Below, piece by piece: positions 1 to 11,101 of a stretch of DNA of 64,000 nt (positions are counted from its first letter, which is position 1; the number at the start of each line of letters is the position of its first letter). The notes under the pieces are model-generated. The model was not told the DNA's origin and did no database searches. It saw nothing but the letters and a program-made list of their open reading frames with translations. This DNA comes from Bretschneidera sinensis (Eukaryota; Streptophyta; Magnoliopsida; Brassicales; Akaniaceae): positions 73,861,138 to 73,925,137 of the forward strand of contig CM043699.1 in NCBI GenBank assembly GCA_023935145.1, read 5' to 3'. The translations under genes and the position numbers were made by a program.

Positions 1-861
1 GATGAGATTAGCCCAATGATGTGCAATGATATGAAATGAATTATATTAAGAAATGATTGTGCATAGCATTGCATTTCATTGATGTATTGTGGTGAATGGC
101 CCATGAGAAGTGTGTGTTGTAATTGGCCCATGAAAGACATGTGATGTGATTGGCATGATGAAGGGCATGAGCTGTCGATTGTTATGAATTGAAAAATATT
201 GTGATGGATGTTGCTCAGGAATGATTGATTTTATGTTTGTGTGGATGAGATATGACCCATGAAATATATGACTAATTAAGAATATTAGTGTTGCTGTGAA
301 GATTGTTTCTTTTGTGTTAAGTAATGAGAAAAGTAAAATAGAAGTGTAAATAAAAGTCGTATTATACTTATACACATGAAAAATGAAATGTATGACAAGG
401 CTATAAATTTAAGATTAAAATTTTTAAAACGATTACTTCTAGTGATGTAAAGTCTTGCTGAGCTTTTTAGCTCACCCTTCTCCCTTTTACTAACTTTTCA
501 GGAAAGTGCTGGAAGGTTTGAGACCAAGTTTAAGGAAGTTCCTTGTAAGGTCCTCGTCCATGGCATCCTCATCTCTTGGGTCTTTTGGGAGCCTAAGTTT
601 TTGATATAGTTTACTTTGTAAAAAGATTTCAAGTTACTTGTAATTAAGGAGGTTTTGTAAAATCTTAAGAGTTGGTTTATTATATTGAAAGGTTTCATGT
701 ATGTAAAGATATGTGTTTGTATAGATTTGAAATGATTAGATTGGAAAATAATGTTGTTTGATTTACAAATTTTTGTATGGTTGCATCTTGAATCAGGATG
801 CTCAATACTGAAAGGTAATGGAACCATTCCAAGTAGGGCCTATTCGGGATGGGTCATTACA
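1..861 (+). repeat. Family A LTR, 3' part of the 5' LTR of element A1 (cut by window start)
   Basis: This stretch matches, with many differences, the last part of the complete family-A LTR at 25101-27745. Shared landmarks are the repeated 'ggcccatgag' phrases at about 107-150, the 'gagctttttagctca' phrase at about 459-473, and the closing 'gggtcattaca' at 851-861. The LTR ends in CA and is followed at once by a degenerate tRNA-Met primer site. The beginning of the LTR lies outside the window. Confidence 0.8.
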
Positions 862-2379
862 TTTTTTGTATCAAAGCTTTAGGTTTAAGGTTCTGTAGAC
901 TTTAGTTGCATAGTGTATGGTGCATTGTACATGGACTGGTCATAGAAGGTCAGTTGTGTATAATAAGAGAGAAAGTTTTTAGGAGTGGTAAGTAGTAATG
1001 GTTTAGACGGGGGTAAGATGTCTTGAGACTAAAGTGGAGTTAACTTGTGTTTAGAAGTTGTACAAATTTGATATTTTTTTTGGAATGACTTGTTCTGTTT
1101 TATGAGATCTTATTAATGATTGCCCTCATTGAGAATTTCAGATATAAATACTTGAAGTGATGAAATATTTTGATTGATATATCATTCACATGCGTTTGTG
1201 GAAATGTTGTTATGTGGTTGGTTGTTGCAGAAAATGTTGAAAGGTGAAATATGAGAAAAGACTTTTCTTTAAGTTTTTTTATTAACTTGAAAGCCCTACT
1301 TTGTTTTACGCGAGCATTGGCAATTTGTTGATAAACTGGTTGCTAAAGGATTTGGAGATATTGTCAAGAATGATTCCCTAAAGTTACGAGTAGTACTAAG
1401 TTAGTGAACCTAGTTGGGTTATGTATGAACGATTTTTTTTTTACGATTCCTTTTCATTTTGTATATGCTAAAGTTCTTTGATTAATGATTGTGTGAATAC
1501 TGTGTAATGTTGGTTTAAGAAATAATTATTATAAAAAGTGTAGACTTGAAATAGATGAAGTCTTGAGTAGTGGGTCTGTATATGTGTATGCTTGGGTGAT
1601 GAGTATGGGAAAAAGATAGTTGTTTGGTATCAGACTTGGAATATTTTGAAAGTTTGGATTCTGATTATCTATTTGAAAATGTGTGAAAGATCAAAAGTTG
1701 GGAAATTATATCGATCCATAGAAATTGTAAGTATCTCATTATGAAATGGAATTTGAGAAGGATGATTAATATTGATAGGGCTTTAGATTGATTAATGAGT
1801 ATAAAAAGGGATAGGAGAAATTGTTGAACAAGTGATAGCAAAACAAATAAAGTATAGTAGGGAGTGACTGAGGTAAAATGAAAGAAATAATTTAAAAGAA
1901 CCAATGATGGTGTTAGATAAATCACAAGTAAAATTTTATGATATTTTTGACATTAAGAGATATACTAAAGAAAGTATTATTTTCTTAAACAAATTTTTTA
2001 TGGACAATTATAGTAACTTCTGTGATAAATTCGAAGTAGATGATCTTAGTAGAGCATTAATTAAAAAATTTAACCGAAATATTTGGAGAATGGAAATTGT
2101 TATGAGGAAAGTTTTAAAGAAAAGAGGTGTAACAAATTTTGAATTGATCTTAAGTGTTAAGTGAAGTTCAATATAAGGAGATGATGGAATTATTCAAAAA
2201 TCTAGAAATACTTGATTTTAGATTTAAGAATGAATAATTAAATGGTTGATGCTAGATGAGTGAGCTTAAAAGTTTTGCTTTACTTGAAGATATAAATTTG
2301 AGAAGGTATTTAAAGTTCTTGAATAGCTAAAGGTTATTGGATGACTTGTTTTAGATGAAGTTGGAGTATTATAAAGAAG
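862..2379 (+). mobile_element. Element A1 internal region, left part, with decayed primer-binding site
   Basis: A degenerate primer site (TTTTTTGTATCAAAGC, compare TTTTTGGTATCAGAGC in A2) starts at 862. The following 1.5 kb aligns along its length with 27746-28990 of A2, including the 'agtaatggttta' phrase at about 995. I find no gag, protease, RT or integrase motif in any frame. The only open stretches are under 90 codons and are not conserved between the two copies. The region is strikingly poor in C on this strand. The MULE inserted at 2379/2380; the A1 interior resumes at 19021. Confidence 0.7.
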
Positions 2380-2432
2380 GGTAAATTACAGTTTCATACC
2401 TAAGGTTAGGGGGTAATTACATAAACATACAT
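2380..2432 (+). repeat. MULE left terminal inverted repeat
   Basis: It starts GGTAAATTACAGTTTCATAC at 2380 and pairs with the right end at 18969-19020. The core 'gtttcatacc' occurs at 2391-2400 and again at 2451-2460, so the left end has a second, tandem terminal-like motif just inside the first. Confidence 0.65.
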
Positions 2433-2942
2433 GAGGTATTTGAAATGACTGTTTCATACCTGTTAGAAAGTGGACCTCACAAAACTCGTTAAATCCTAAC
2501 GGAGCATGAGGAATGTTGAAGTTGCCCCTCCTTAAATTATCTGACCTAACCCACGTGACATATTCACACTGCTGGCACTCTCTCTCTCTTCTCAATCTCC
2601 CTCACTCTTCTCCATTCGATACTCAAAACTCCCCAACTTGAAACCATAACCTAATATCCCCAAATTTCTTAACCATAAACCGTAATTACTGGTCGTGGAA
2701 GTCGAAATAATCAGGAATTGTATGTTCAAAATTTGGTTTATCAAATCATTGCAAGAATTTGGAATTGTTACCAAGTTCATCGGACTGGTGAGTCGTGTTG
2801 AACATTTGTTCTATTATTTTGATGTTAGTCGAACATGTTTATGGTTTCGAAACTGTAACCCTTGATTTTACGATTCACGCTGAAAATACAAGAACTAATG
2901 GAATTGGGTTTTTCGAGTAAAATAAGCAATTTTCATTGTAAT
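2433..2942 (+). promoter_or_regulatory. MULE left subterminal region, probable transposase promoter and leader
   Basis: No gene is visible. It holds a second copy of the terminal motif (2451-2460), a G-box-like CACGTG at 2553-2558, and a CT-rich tract at about 2577-2615 of the kind found in plant 5' leaders. It lies directly upstream of the transposase coding region once the B1 insertion is removed, so it is the likely promoter and 5' UTR. The promoter role is inferred from position and composition only. Confidence 0.35.
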
Positions 2943-3087
2943 TGTAATACTCGTGTTAGTAAAGTAAGGGTAAAGAAGTAATTTGATAGTTATTACATGG
3001 AAATAAAATAATATATACATGAAATATTTATTATTGTATAAAATAAATTTTTTTGAAAAAAAACTGGACGCATGGAGGTATACTTAC

Positions 3088-3208
3088 AAAGAAAAAAAAG
3101 AAAAAAGGAAAAAAGAAAAAAAAATTTTGGGACGTCACAAAAGGAAAAAAAAAAAATTCAAGATGTCACAAAAGGAAAAAGAAAAGAAAAGAAAAGAAAA
3201 GAAAAGAA
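3088..3208 (+). repeat. Homopurine A/G tract inside LTR B1
   Basis: About 120 bp almost entirely of A and G, ending in a run of GAAAA units at about 3178-3206. It occurs inside the LTR and is much shorter in the B2 copy (about 52880-52905), so it has expanded. Lysine-rich reading frames across it are composition artefacts. Confidence 0.7.
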
Positions 3209-3320
3209 CCCAATGGACAACACCTAGACTCCAGGTGTTGTCAAAATACATGCAATCCCATGCATGTTAAACAACAAGGAATTTAGGTGGTAGGGGGAGG
3301 GGAAACAATTTGTATAAATT

Positions 3321-3371
3321 GTGTGTGTATGTGTGTGTGTGAGTGTGTGTGTGTCTATATATATATATATA
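3321..3371 (+). repeat. (TG)n followed by (TA)n microsatellite in LTR B1
   Basis: Alternating TG with single-base interruptions runs into alternating TA. The B2 LTR has only short TA runs at the matching place (about 53030-53040) and a longer TA run earlier (about 52786-52818). Confidence 0.8.
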
Positions 3372-4142
3372 GTTTTTTTATTTTATTTATTTTCTACCAA
3401 ATCCTATTTGGTTTTCTTCTATCTTCAATTAAAACTACTCTATTTCTTTAAACACTTGGGGATTGAAATGGTAAAATTTTGAAGAGATTTACGAGAGAAA
3501 TTCTAAGAGAGTTGAGGAAAGCTTTAAGAAAAACCCAAGGTAATAATGTGAATTTTATTTTTGAAATTTAGCATACATGAAATTTCCCGGAATTCAATGT
3601 AGGAATTTTTAAAGGGTATACATTCTGGAAGAATTAAAGAATAAATTAAAATTTTAATATAAATATTATGTCAGGTGTTGACAATCAGCAACCGGGGGAA
3701 ATTGCTGAGAAGAGCAAAAAAGGCAAGGAAGTGATCCACGGGTAATTCTAAGTGCTACATGGTGAGTTAGATTTAATTTAAGTAATCAAGACAAATATGA
3801 AATATATAGTGATAATATTTGAATATGTTATTAACTTATGATTTGGTGATACATGAAAGTTGGTTGATAGGTATGATAAGAATAAGTGATGTGTAGAGAA
3901 TTATTATATGAGAAATAATAATTATTAGAATAGTGAGTCGATTTAATAATAAATGTGATAAATGAAATTCTTGACGAGCTATGGTTGTTGATTTGATGTG
4001 ATTTATGAGGAAAAGAATTTAGTGGAAATTTTCAAATAATAATTTGAGAATAATCAATATAGCTAATTTAAATGTTTGAATACATGCTTCTTTCTATATT
4101 ATTGTTCATATGTATATTTCATATCATTATTCATATGCATAT

Positions 4143-4250
4143 ATACGGAAATAAAAGAACCGAGAAGGCAGCCGGTCTAAATGAAAATAAAAGAACCGGG
4201 AGGGCAACCGGTCTAAATGAAAATAAAAGAACCGAAAAGGCAGCCGATCT
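4143..4250 (+). repeat. 36-bp tandem repeat, three copies, in LTR B1
   Basis: The phrase 'aaaagaac' recurs at 4153, 4189 and 4225, exactly 36 bp apart, within copies containing 'aagaaccg...ggtctaaatg'. B2 has the same array at about 53820-53886 and 55078-55120, where solo LTR E inserted in the middle of it. Confidence 0.85.
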
Positions 4251-4602
4251 ATGATAAACATGTCGACATATGAGAAGACGTTCCCAATAATAATAACATT
4301 TAAATTCACGCATTGCATTTGCTTAAATATTGATTGTTAATACTTGAGATACTAAAGTGTTATTTATGATTGTAAATTTATTGATAGATGAATGAGTCTC
4401 ACAGAGAGACAATTATTTTGAGAAGAAATATGAAAATATAAAATGATGAGAATTATCTAGGTGACTAATGATATGCTATGAACCTCATAATGAGGTAATT
4501 ATAAGATAGAATTGATAGTCTCAAGATGATGATTAAGTATATGAGAAGAAGAGGTTTATAAAGAATGGAGATTTAATGTGAGTAGTGATAATAGAATGTT
4601 AT

Positions 4603-6339
4603 TGACAGTGCAAATTTTAAATGCTCGCAAGTGCACGAATCACAAATTGTATTGCAATGAGTTTACTCTCGAGGTCGATCTCTCAAGGAATTGCAGTGGT
4701 TTAGATCCTAAATTACTTTCTTAAAATAACTAAAACAAACTCTGAAATTAAATCCTAAACACTCTAATTAAAAGATTGGTGAAGAGAAAATTGAAATAAA
4801 AACAATTAAACAAAACGAATTATGAAGAGATGAGTATAATCAATGAGAACAATTGGGAGTTTAGCTTGCTATCCAATCATGAATTGGAACATCTGGTGAA
4901 TATAAAAAATTAATCAACATCCAAGATTATTGGTATTTTCGCTAAGACTAGATAATGCCAATGATCGTGTTTATTCTCAATTTATAACTAACTAAATAAA
5001 TCACATGGATCTTGTTCATCAATTAATTAGTTAAATTAAGTTTAAGGAAAACAAAACCACCTAAATCACAATTTGATTTGAATCCTGGTTTAAATTCCTA
5101 TTCAAGAAAGCTTAAATATCTCTAGATGATTTGTCCTCAACCTAATCTCAAATATTAACCTTGACTATCAATAATAGATGGCCAATACACAATGAATAAT
5201 CAAAGGTATGAAGAATATTGAATAAGAAATAATCTGGAAAATTTCATAAAACTAAATCCACCAAAATATCCAAAAAAATCAAGGCAGCTAAGCTAAACGC
5301 CGAACAATGCGCTCAACCACTCATGTTTAAATCCCAATCACATAATTCAAATACCAGGGTTACAAGCATATTGAAGGATAAAAGGAGAAAATATAGAAAT
5401 TCTTCCCAAATTACAAAATGAATCCTTAAAGTCTTGAAGCGATTGATCGTCGTCTTCAATCTCTTGATAAGCCGTCTTGATGAAAGAAACCGTCTCCTCC
5501 TTCGATCTTCCAAAACTTCTCTTGATTATATCTCTCCAAGAACTACCATTGTCTCCCCCCTTCTCTGAGAATAAAATTCCTATATATAGCTGTAAGGAGA
5601 TGGCTTTGTAGACAAAAAAATCGCCCTAGGGTTTCTGTTCAGGCCGTGTGCTTTTGCTGCTGTCCAGACCCAGTTTTATTGTTGTCCAGGCCGTGTGTTT
5701 GCTACTATCTAGGCCAGGTTTCTGCTGTCCAAAACTGGTCCAGTTGTGCTGCTGTCCAACTCATGCAAATCCCAAAAAAATCAGAATTTAATCGCTCCTT
5801 CACTTCTGCCACGCTGAAATCATGCACAGCCTGACCTTTGTCTACTAAAACTTTCATAACTTTCTTTAGAAAAATAATATTTATAAGCCATAAAATTCTC
5901 CAGAAAATAGACATCTGGATCTTTCCAAGCATATATAGCTCATCTCCTGGTTCTTCCTGAATAAATTCAGTTTAATCTGTAAAAATCACTTCTGCCACGC
6001 TGAAAACACTTACAACCTCACCTTTGTCTACTAAAACTACCACAACCTTCTATAGAAAAATCAAATTTATGAGCTATAAATTCCTTAGAAAATAGACATC
6101 CGGATCTTTCCAAGCATATAAGGCTTATCTCTTGGTTCTTCTTAAATAAATATAGTTTAATCCAAAAAAATGACTGATCGATACGGGAAATTCTGGCAAT
6201 TTAGTGAAACTCCTTTCCAAGTGCTTGAGAACCTGTAAAACAACGAAAAACAACTCAAAGTAAAAAATTCCTAAGCTAAACATATAAATAAATACTTGAA
6301 AAACATACAAAATACTAGGACAAATATTCGGTCATCCGA
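4603..6339 (-). repeat. Element C 3' LTR
   Basis: It is nearly identical in layout to 11102-12837. In plus-strand coordinates it begins TGACAGTGC at 4603 and ends just before the polypurine tract at 6340. A TATATATA at 5581-5588 (minus strand) is the probable core promoter. Upstream of it lie two tandem 186-bp modules (5801-6172) and, nearer the TATA, a short array of 'ctgtccaggcc'-like phrases (about 5635-5765). Confidence 0.8.
5801..6172 (-). repeat. 186-bp module, tandem duplicate, in the U3 of LTR C
   Basis: The phrase 'cacttctgccacgctgaaa' starts at 5801 and again at 5987, and both copies continue alike through 'cataactttct...agaaaaatca' and 'ttcttcctgaataaa'. The C 5' LTR has the same duplication (12301 and 12488). 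A single copy lies in both LTRs of the otherwise different element D (33185-33371 and 39088-39273). Confidence 0.8.
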
Positions 6340-7690
6340 TACCCCCAAACCTAGATTTTGCTAGTCCTCAAGCAAAACTAAAAGAAAACATAAACAAAAC
6401 AAACCTAAAAACTTAAATCAACAAAACCCTCATACCTTAATTCTTATTATGACTCATATCTAGATATCTTATGCACAATTATGTTCATAATCCCAACACT
6501 ACACAATTCATTGCTCAAATCAAGTACACATCGCACATCCATATTCCAATGCTAAAAACATCTCACGTTAATTACCCCCAAACCTAATGTCCAGAATCCG
6601 AATTTGCTTCGACTCTAGGCCTCACAAGATTCACTCATTAAGAACATCGAACCTAGGTTTCAAACTCTCATCAAACATATGCGAATAAAAGTTATGTAAA
6701 CAAGAGATTTCAAATATAAATTCGCATATGAATATGGATATCATCAAAGAATGCTCATATGTTCGCAAAATATATCTCATGAAAGGAATCAAATGTTAGG
6801 ATTGCAAAGCTATCACATTGCCTATATCATATCCTAGTCAAACACCTCAAGCCAAATATATTGAGTATGAACCTATGCATAGATGGGCATGGTTGGCCGA
6901 ACCCGATTTACACCAAGGCTCTTTCTTTTCAACTCTTTATAAGAGCAACTTCAATAGCCTTGAAGTATCTCAGGTCCTTTTTCTTGTCTAACCAAATCCC
7001 TTTTTGACATGTTTCTTATATTTATATTCTCTTTTTTTCTTCTTCTTTTTACTTTATTTTTTAATAGGAATTTGGATCTTTCTCCACCGACAGTGAAAAC
7101 TAGGGCGTATAATGATAGACACATACTCAAACTTCTTACTCAAGTCATTCAACTAAAATAATGAGAATACACAACATGATACTTCAAGTGAGTTATATAA
7201 TCCTAGCATTCAATGCAAAACCTATAGAGATCATCAAACAATTAAGGTCATAACGAAGAGTGTTTAAGAGTACCAAGAAACTAACTCTCAGAATAAAATG
7301 CTTATGGCTCAAATAACTCACTAGGTAGTCTCCACTATTTGATTCTTAATCATTAGATCTAGGTTTATCTCAGTATCAACATCAAGAGCATGGACTATGG
7401 AATATGAATATGCATCAATCCTCACAACAATTTGTCAGCGTTAAAGAAACTAAACTCAATGTGCATAAAAAACTTGATTACTAACCATAAAACAAATTGT
7501 AGCATGAAAATTTTGTCTGAACAAGTAACAAGTTCTAATTGCACCCCCAAACCTAAACTAAACATTGTCCTCAATGTATGAAATCAAACACGCGTTTAGA
7601 AAAACATTTAGAAGGGAACAATGAAAATGAAAAAACAGAAAACATACTCTATCAAATAGGTGGGTTGCCTTCCACCAAGCGCTTTCTTTA
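6340..7690 (-). other. Element C region between integrase and 3' LTR, non-coding
   Basis: No coding motif is visible on either strand. Three copies of the GGTTTGGGGGT polypurine motif (minus strand) occur, at 6340-6351 next to the LTR, 6574-6584 and 7543-7555. At the integrase-proximal edge (about 7670-7700) is a conserved phrase, 'gggttgcc...ccaagcgct', also found in element D at about 35289-35315. Athila-type elements often have an extra ORF here; I cannot see one. Confidence 0.5.
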
Positions 7691-7724
7691 ACGTCTTAGC
7701 AAGACGTTGGTTGAACTTATTCAG

Positions 7725-8220
7725 GATTGTGCACCTCAATGCATTCAACAACCCCCTTCTCATGGACTTCTTCTAAGTAAGTCTTCACACGATGCCCATT
7801 GTCCTTGAATGTCACTTGAGTCTTCGGGTTTAGAAACTCTACCGCTCCATGAGAAAAAACGTTGACTACCGAAAACGGTCCGCACCATCTAGACTTTAAA
7901 TGTCATAGAAATAATTTGAAACGAGTGTTAAACAAAAGAACTTTCATTCTAGGATAAAGAGACTTACGGATAAGGCCTTGGTCATGGTAACGCTTAGTGC
8001 GTTCTTTGTAGATCTTGGCATTCTCATAGGCTTCATCATGAATCTCTTTTAACTCAATGAGTTGTAGTAACCGCTTCTCTCCTGCCATTGCCATATCCAT
8101 GTTCAACTCCTTGGTTGCCCAATACACTCGATGCTCAAGCTCAATCGGTTTGGCATCATCCTCTAAAATGATCTTATGCATACATGTAGCAGGACTAATA
8201 CCCCTGATGTCACTTATACT
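7725..8220 (-). pseudogene. Element C pol remnant: RT N-terminus fused to integrase C-terminus
   Basis: Read on the minus strand from 8220, the frame gives the start of a Ty3/gypsy reverse transcriptase ([19 protein letters not shown], about 8210-8155). It then passes directly into the end of an integrase ([39 protein letters not shown], about 8130-7960), and past a stop near 7903 into [13 protein letters not shown] and [10 protein letters not shown]. All of the RT catalytic core, RNase H and the integrase catalytic domain are missing, about 2.5 kb compared with full-length relatives. The same reading frame runs through the junction, at a shared Glu-His. Known from the family: RT and integrase are essential for transposition, so this copy could move only with help in trans. 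Confidence 0.7.
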
Positions 8221-9144
8221 CTATCCAATGGCTCTCCTAAGTCTGCTAAGCTCCTTCACAACTCTCTCTTCTTGGGTTTGGGTCAAAGTAGATGAAATAA
8301 TCATAGGATATGTGTCTCTCTCTCCCAGAAATATGTACTTAAGGTGCTTAGGTAACTCTTTAAGTTCAAGCTTAGGTGGAGTAGTATCTTCCCTAGGTAG
8401 GGAACTTGGCAATTCTAAAGGTTTGCTAGACTCTTCTTGGGGTAACACTGGTATTGCACTATCTAACATCTTATGATACCCTTTGGTTTCCTCTTCTAGC
8501 GTTTCCTCTACTCTCTTAGTTGTAAGAAAAACTTCAAGCTTGTCCTTTATTTCTGTCTGCAAATAAGTGTCATAAACAAGTGAGTCCACACAATCAATAA
8601 AAGAACACTCATCGTTAGTAGAAATAGAAGGAGGAGTGGTTAGAGAATCAAACACTTTAAATTGTACAGTGTCTCCCAAGACTATCATCGTTAACCTTCC
8701 ATTATGGACATCAATAATAGTCTTGGTTGTGGCCATAAATGGTCTACCAAGAAGAATTGTGTGCTCATTGTCCTTAGATGGGGTTCTTTCCATCTCTAAT
8801 ACGAGGAAATCCATAAGTACAATCACTTTGTTTACCTGCACCAATATATCCTCAACTATTCCCTTAGGATATTTAACTGACCTGTCAGCAAGTGGAAGGG
8901 ACATAGTTATTGACTTAAGCTCCCCTAAACCGAGTTATAAGTATACCGAATATGGCATGAGATTTATACTTGCTCCTAAGTCTAGCATTGCTTTGGCTAC
9001 CTTCTTGTTTCCCATGGTGATGATGATGATGAAACTTTCGAGATCTTTCAGCTTAGGTGGCAAGCTTTGTTGGAGCACCGCACTAGCAACTTCTGACACC
9101 ATCACTTTCTTGTTCTTCTTATATTTCCTCCTTTTGGTGTTAAG
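8221..9144 (-). pseudogene. Element C aspartic protease region
   Basis: The minus strand shows the retropepsin active-site context AMLDLGASINLMPYSVY at about 9000-8945. After broken codons comes the downstream signature EDILVQVNKVIVLMDFLVLEM and TILLGRPFMATTKTIIDVHNG at 8850-8680. The frame runs on for about 150 codons of low-similarity linker and reaches a TAG at 8221-8223, where relatives have a Trp of the RT leader, so a single G-to-A change separates protease from the RT remnant. Stops and frameshifts lie between about 8940 and 8905. Confidence 0.75.
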
Positions 9145-10640
9145 TTACTTAAAGAATTTCGCATATGATGGCACATTCCTGATAACATCTAAAAGAGGCA
9201 AATTAATATTCACTTTAGAAAGCATGTCAAAAATATCAGAAAATTGCTTATCCCGTTTAACATCCTTCAGACAGCTTGGATAAGGAATAGGAGGCTTGTA
9301 AGGCTCGGTCACCTTGTGCAATGTTGTGAAGGAAGATGGCTCCTTCTCCTTGCTCTCCTTAGATGTTTGAGAAGATTGTGGATCTTTAGCTGGATTTCCT
9401 TTAGAAGCATCATGCTCATTTTGCTTCTCAACTGATTTTCCTACATCACGTGGCAAGTTTTAAGAAATTTTATCGTCGGAATTGTTGTTAAGAATTTTAC
9501 CTCTTCGCAGCACTGTGATAGCCTTTGCTTGCTCAGGTTGGTTAGGTAACTTCCCTTTTTGATGTACTTGCAATTGTTCCGCAAGTTGCCCAACTTGTCC
9601 TTCCACCCTCTTCATTGATGCCTCTAAGGAATTCAATCTTTGGCTATGTCTCTCATGGTTCACTTTGCTAACTTGAATACAAGTACTCAAGTTCTCCTCC
9701 AAAGTTAGATTTCTAGGCTGATTGGGTGGTGTAACTTGGTTTTGATATTGAACTGGTCTTGAACTTTGAGTATATGCCGGAGCGTTGTTAGTCTTCTAGG
9801 AGCAATTGGAATGATTTTTCCACCCAGGGTTGTAGGTGTTAGAATATGGATCATTCCTCGGCCTAGGTTGGTAAGAATCCATTGTATTAACTTGTTCTTG
9901 TTCATTTCTTGCATAAGATTCATAAGACAAAGAACAAGTGTTAGCACGGTGACCAAAAACCCCACAAACTCCACATACCTCATTGTTAGGCGTGTTTGTG
10001 GTAGTGAGAAGTTTGACTTATTTGGTCAACTCTGCAAGTTGCATTGCCATATCATTGTTGGAGCTCAATTCATTAACCCCAACTCTCCTTCCTCTTACAC
10101 TCTTTTGTTGGGAATTAGCACCCAACATCTCATATAGCTCGCACGTCTCTTCAGTAGTCTTTTCTCCCATGGCTTCACCGGCAGCGTTATCAACCATATA
10201 TTGACACTGTTGTGTCAATTCTTCATAGAAGAATGGATTTTGTAGTTGTAATGGGTAATGATGGTGGGGACACTAGATTAGAAGCATCTTGAACCTATCC
10301 CATGCTTCATGGAAGGGTTCTCCCTCTATTTGTGAGAATGCGGCAATCTTAGTTCTCAACTTAATGGTCTTCTAATGGGAGTAGAATTTGTTCATGAACC
10401 GATTGTAGACCGCTTCCTATGTAGTCAAAGAACCGGGTGGAAGAGTTATCAACCACGCTTTTGCTCTATCTTTTAATGTGTAGGGGAAGCATCTCATCTT
10501 GAGTTGATCCTCATTCAGCCCCTGTAGAGGAAAAGTCTGCACTGTTGCATCGAAATCCCTTATGAAGGTTAATGGGTCTTCATTTGGAATTCGGTAGAAT
10601 GAAGGGAGCATGCTAAAGTGGATATTTGTTATCTTATAAT
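9145..10640 (-). pseudogene. Element C gag
   Basis: The minus strand carries the capsid-like retrotransposon gag domain (LPSFYRIPNEDPLTFIRDFD, LKDRAKAWLITLPPGS, 10611-10417). Next is an interrupted stretch and a coiled segment near 10218-10018. A CCHC zinc knuckle reads VCGVCGVFGHRANTC at about 9985-9935, and a coiled coil lies at 9702-9460 (LEASMKRVEGQVGQLAEQL). The final SDIFDMLSKVNINLPLLDVI segment (9245-9180) is typical of Athila/Tat-type Gag just before protease. At least five stops or frame changes break it. Confidence 0.75.
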
Positions 10641-11077
10641 TTCATGCTGCTTCCCCCAATTGGATGCAAGATGTGGAAGTGTCGATGATTGGCCTTGCAT
10701 AGTCCTTCATCATAATTTTTCTTTCAGCTCCTTCAATTCTTTCAGGCTCCTCTTTTTCTATTCCCTCAACATTTTCTTCTTCTTCTATAGGCTATAACAT
10801 TTACCTTAGCCTATGGATGTTGTCTATTGCTGGCACTAGATTTCTCCCTTGGGATCTTCTACCGTGCATGTACCTGAAGAAAACAAAAGAAAAATTAAAC
10901 TACCAGGAATCAAGAGAGCGAAAATCAAGAAACAAATTAATGCCAATTTAAATCAAGAAGCAAATAAAGAAAATTTGATGAAATAAAAGAAATAAAAATT
11001 ATGCCTAAAAGAAAGAAAAAAAATAAAAACAAATAAAAATAAAAACAAAGAAAATAACTAAAGAATTAAACGCCAAT
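10641..11077 (-). other. Element C 5' leader
   Basis: Untranslated leader between primer site and gag on the minus strand. It is A-rich, with no recognised gene. A short acidic frame at 10700-10800 may be a decayed Gag N-terminus. Confidence 0.4.
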
Positions 11078-11095
11078 TCCCCGGCAACGGTGCCA
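11078..11095 (-). promoter_or_regulatory. Element C primer-binding site (tRNA-Asp)
   Basis: The minus strand reads TGGCACCGTTGCCGGGGA, one mismatch from the complement of the 3' end of plant tRNA-Asp (TGGCGCCGTTGCCGGGGA). It starts 6 bp inside the 5' LTR end at 11102. Confidence 0.85.
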
Positions 11096-11101
11096 AAAAC
11101 T

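Noticed and set aside
1904..2164. 86-codon open frame on + in the A1 interior
   Set aside because: The matching region of A2 has stops and no conserved peptide; it is low-complexity AT-rich sequence.
3019..3286. Lysine-rich open frames of 77-83 codons
   Set aside because: They translate a homopurine tract inside LTR B1; two frames are open at once and the B2 copy does not keep them.
8057..9283. Open frames on + of 139 and 215 codons
   Set aside because: Antisense of element C protease and RT/integrase remnants, which carry the recognisable motifs on -.
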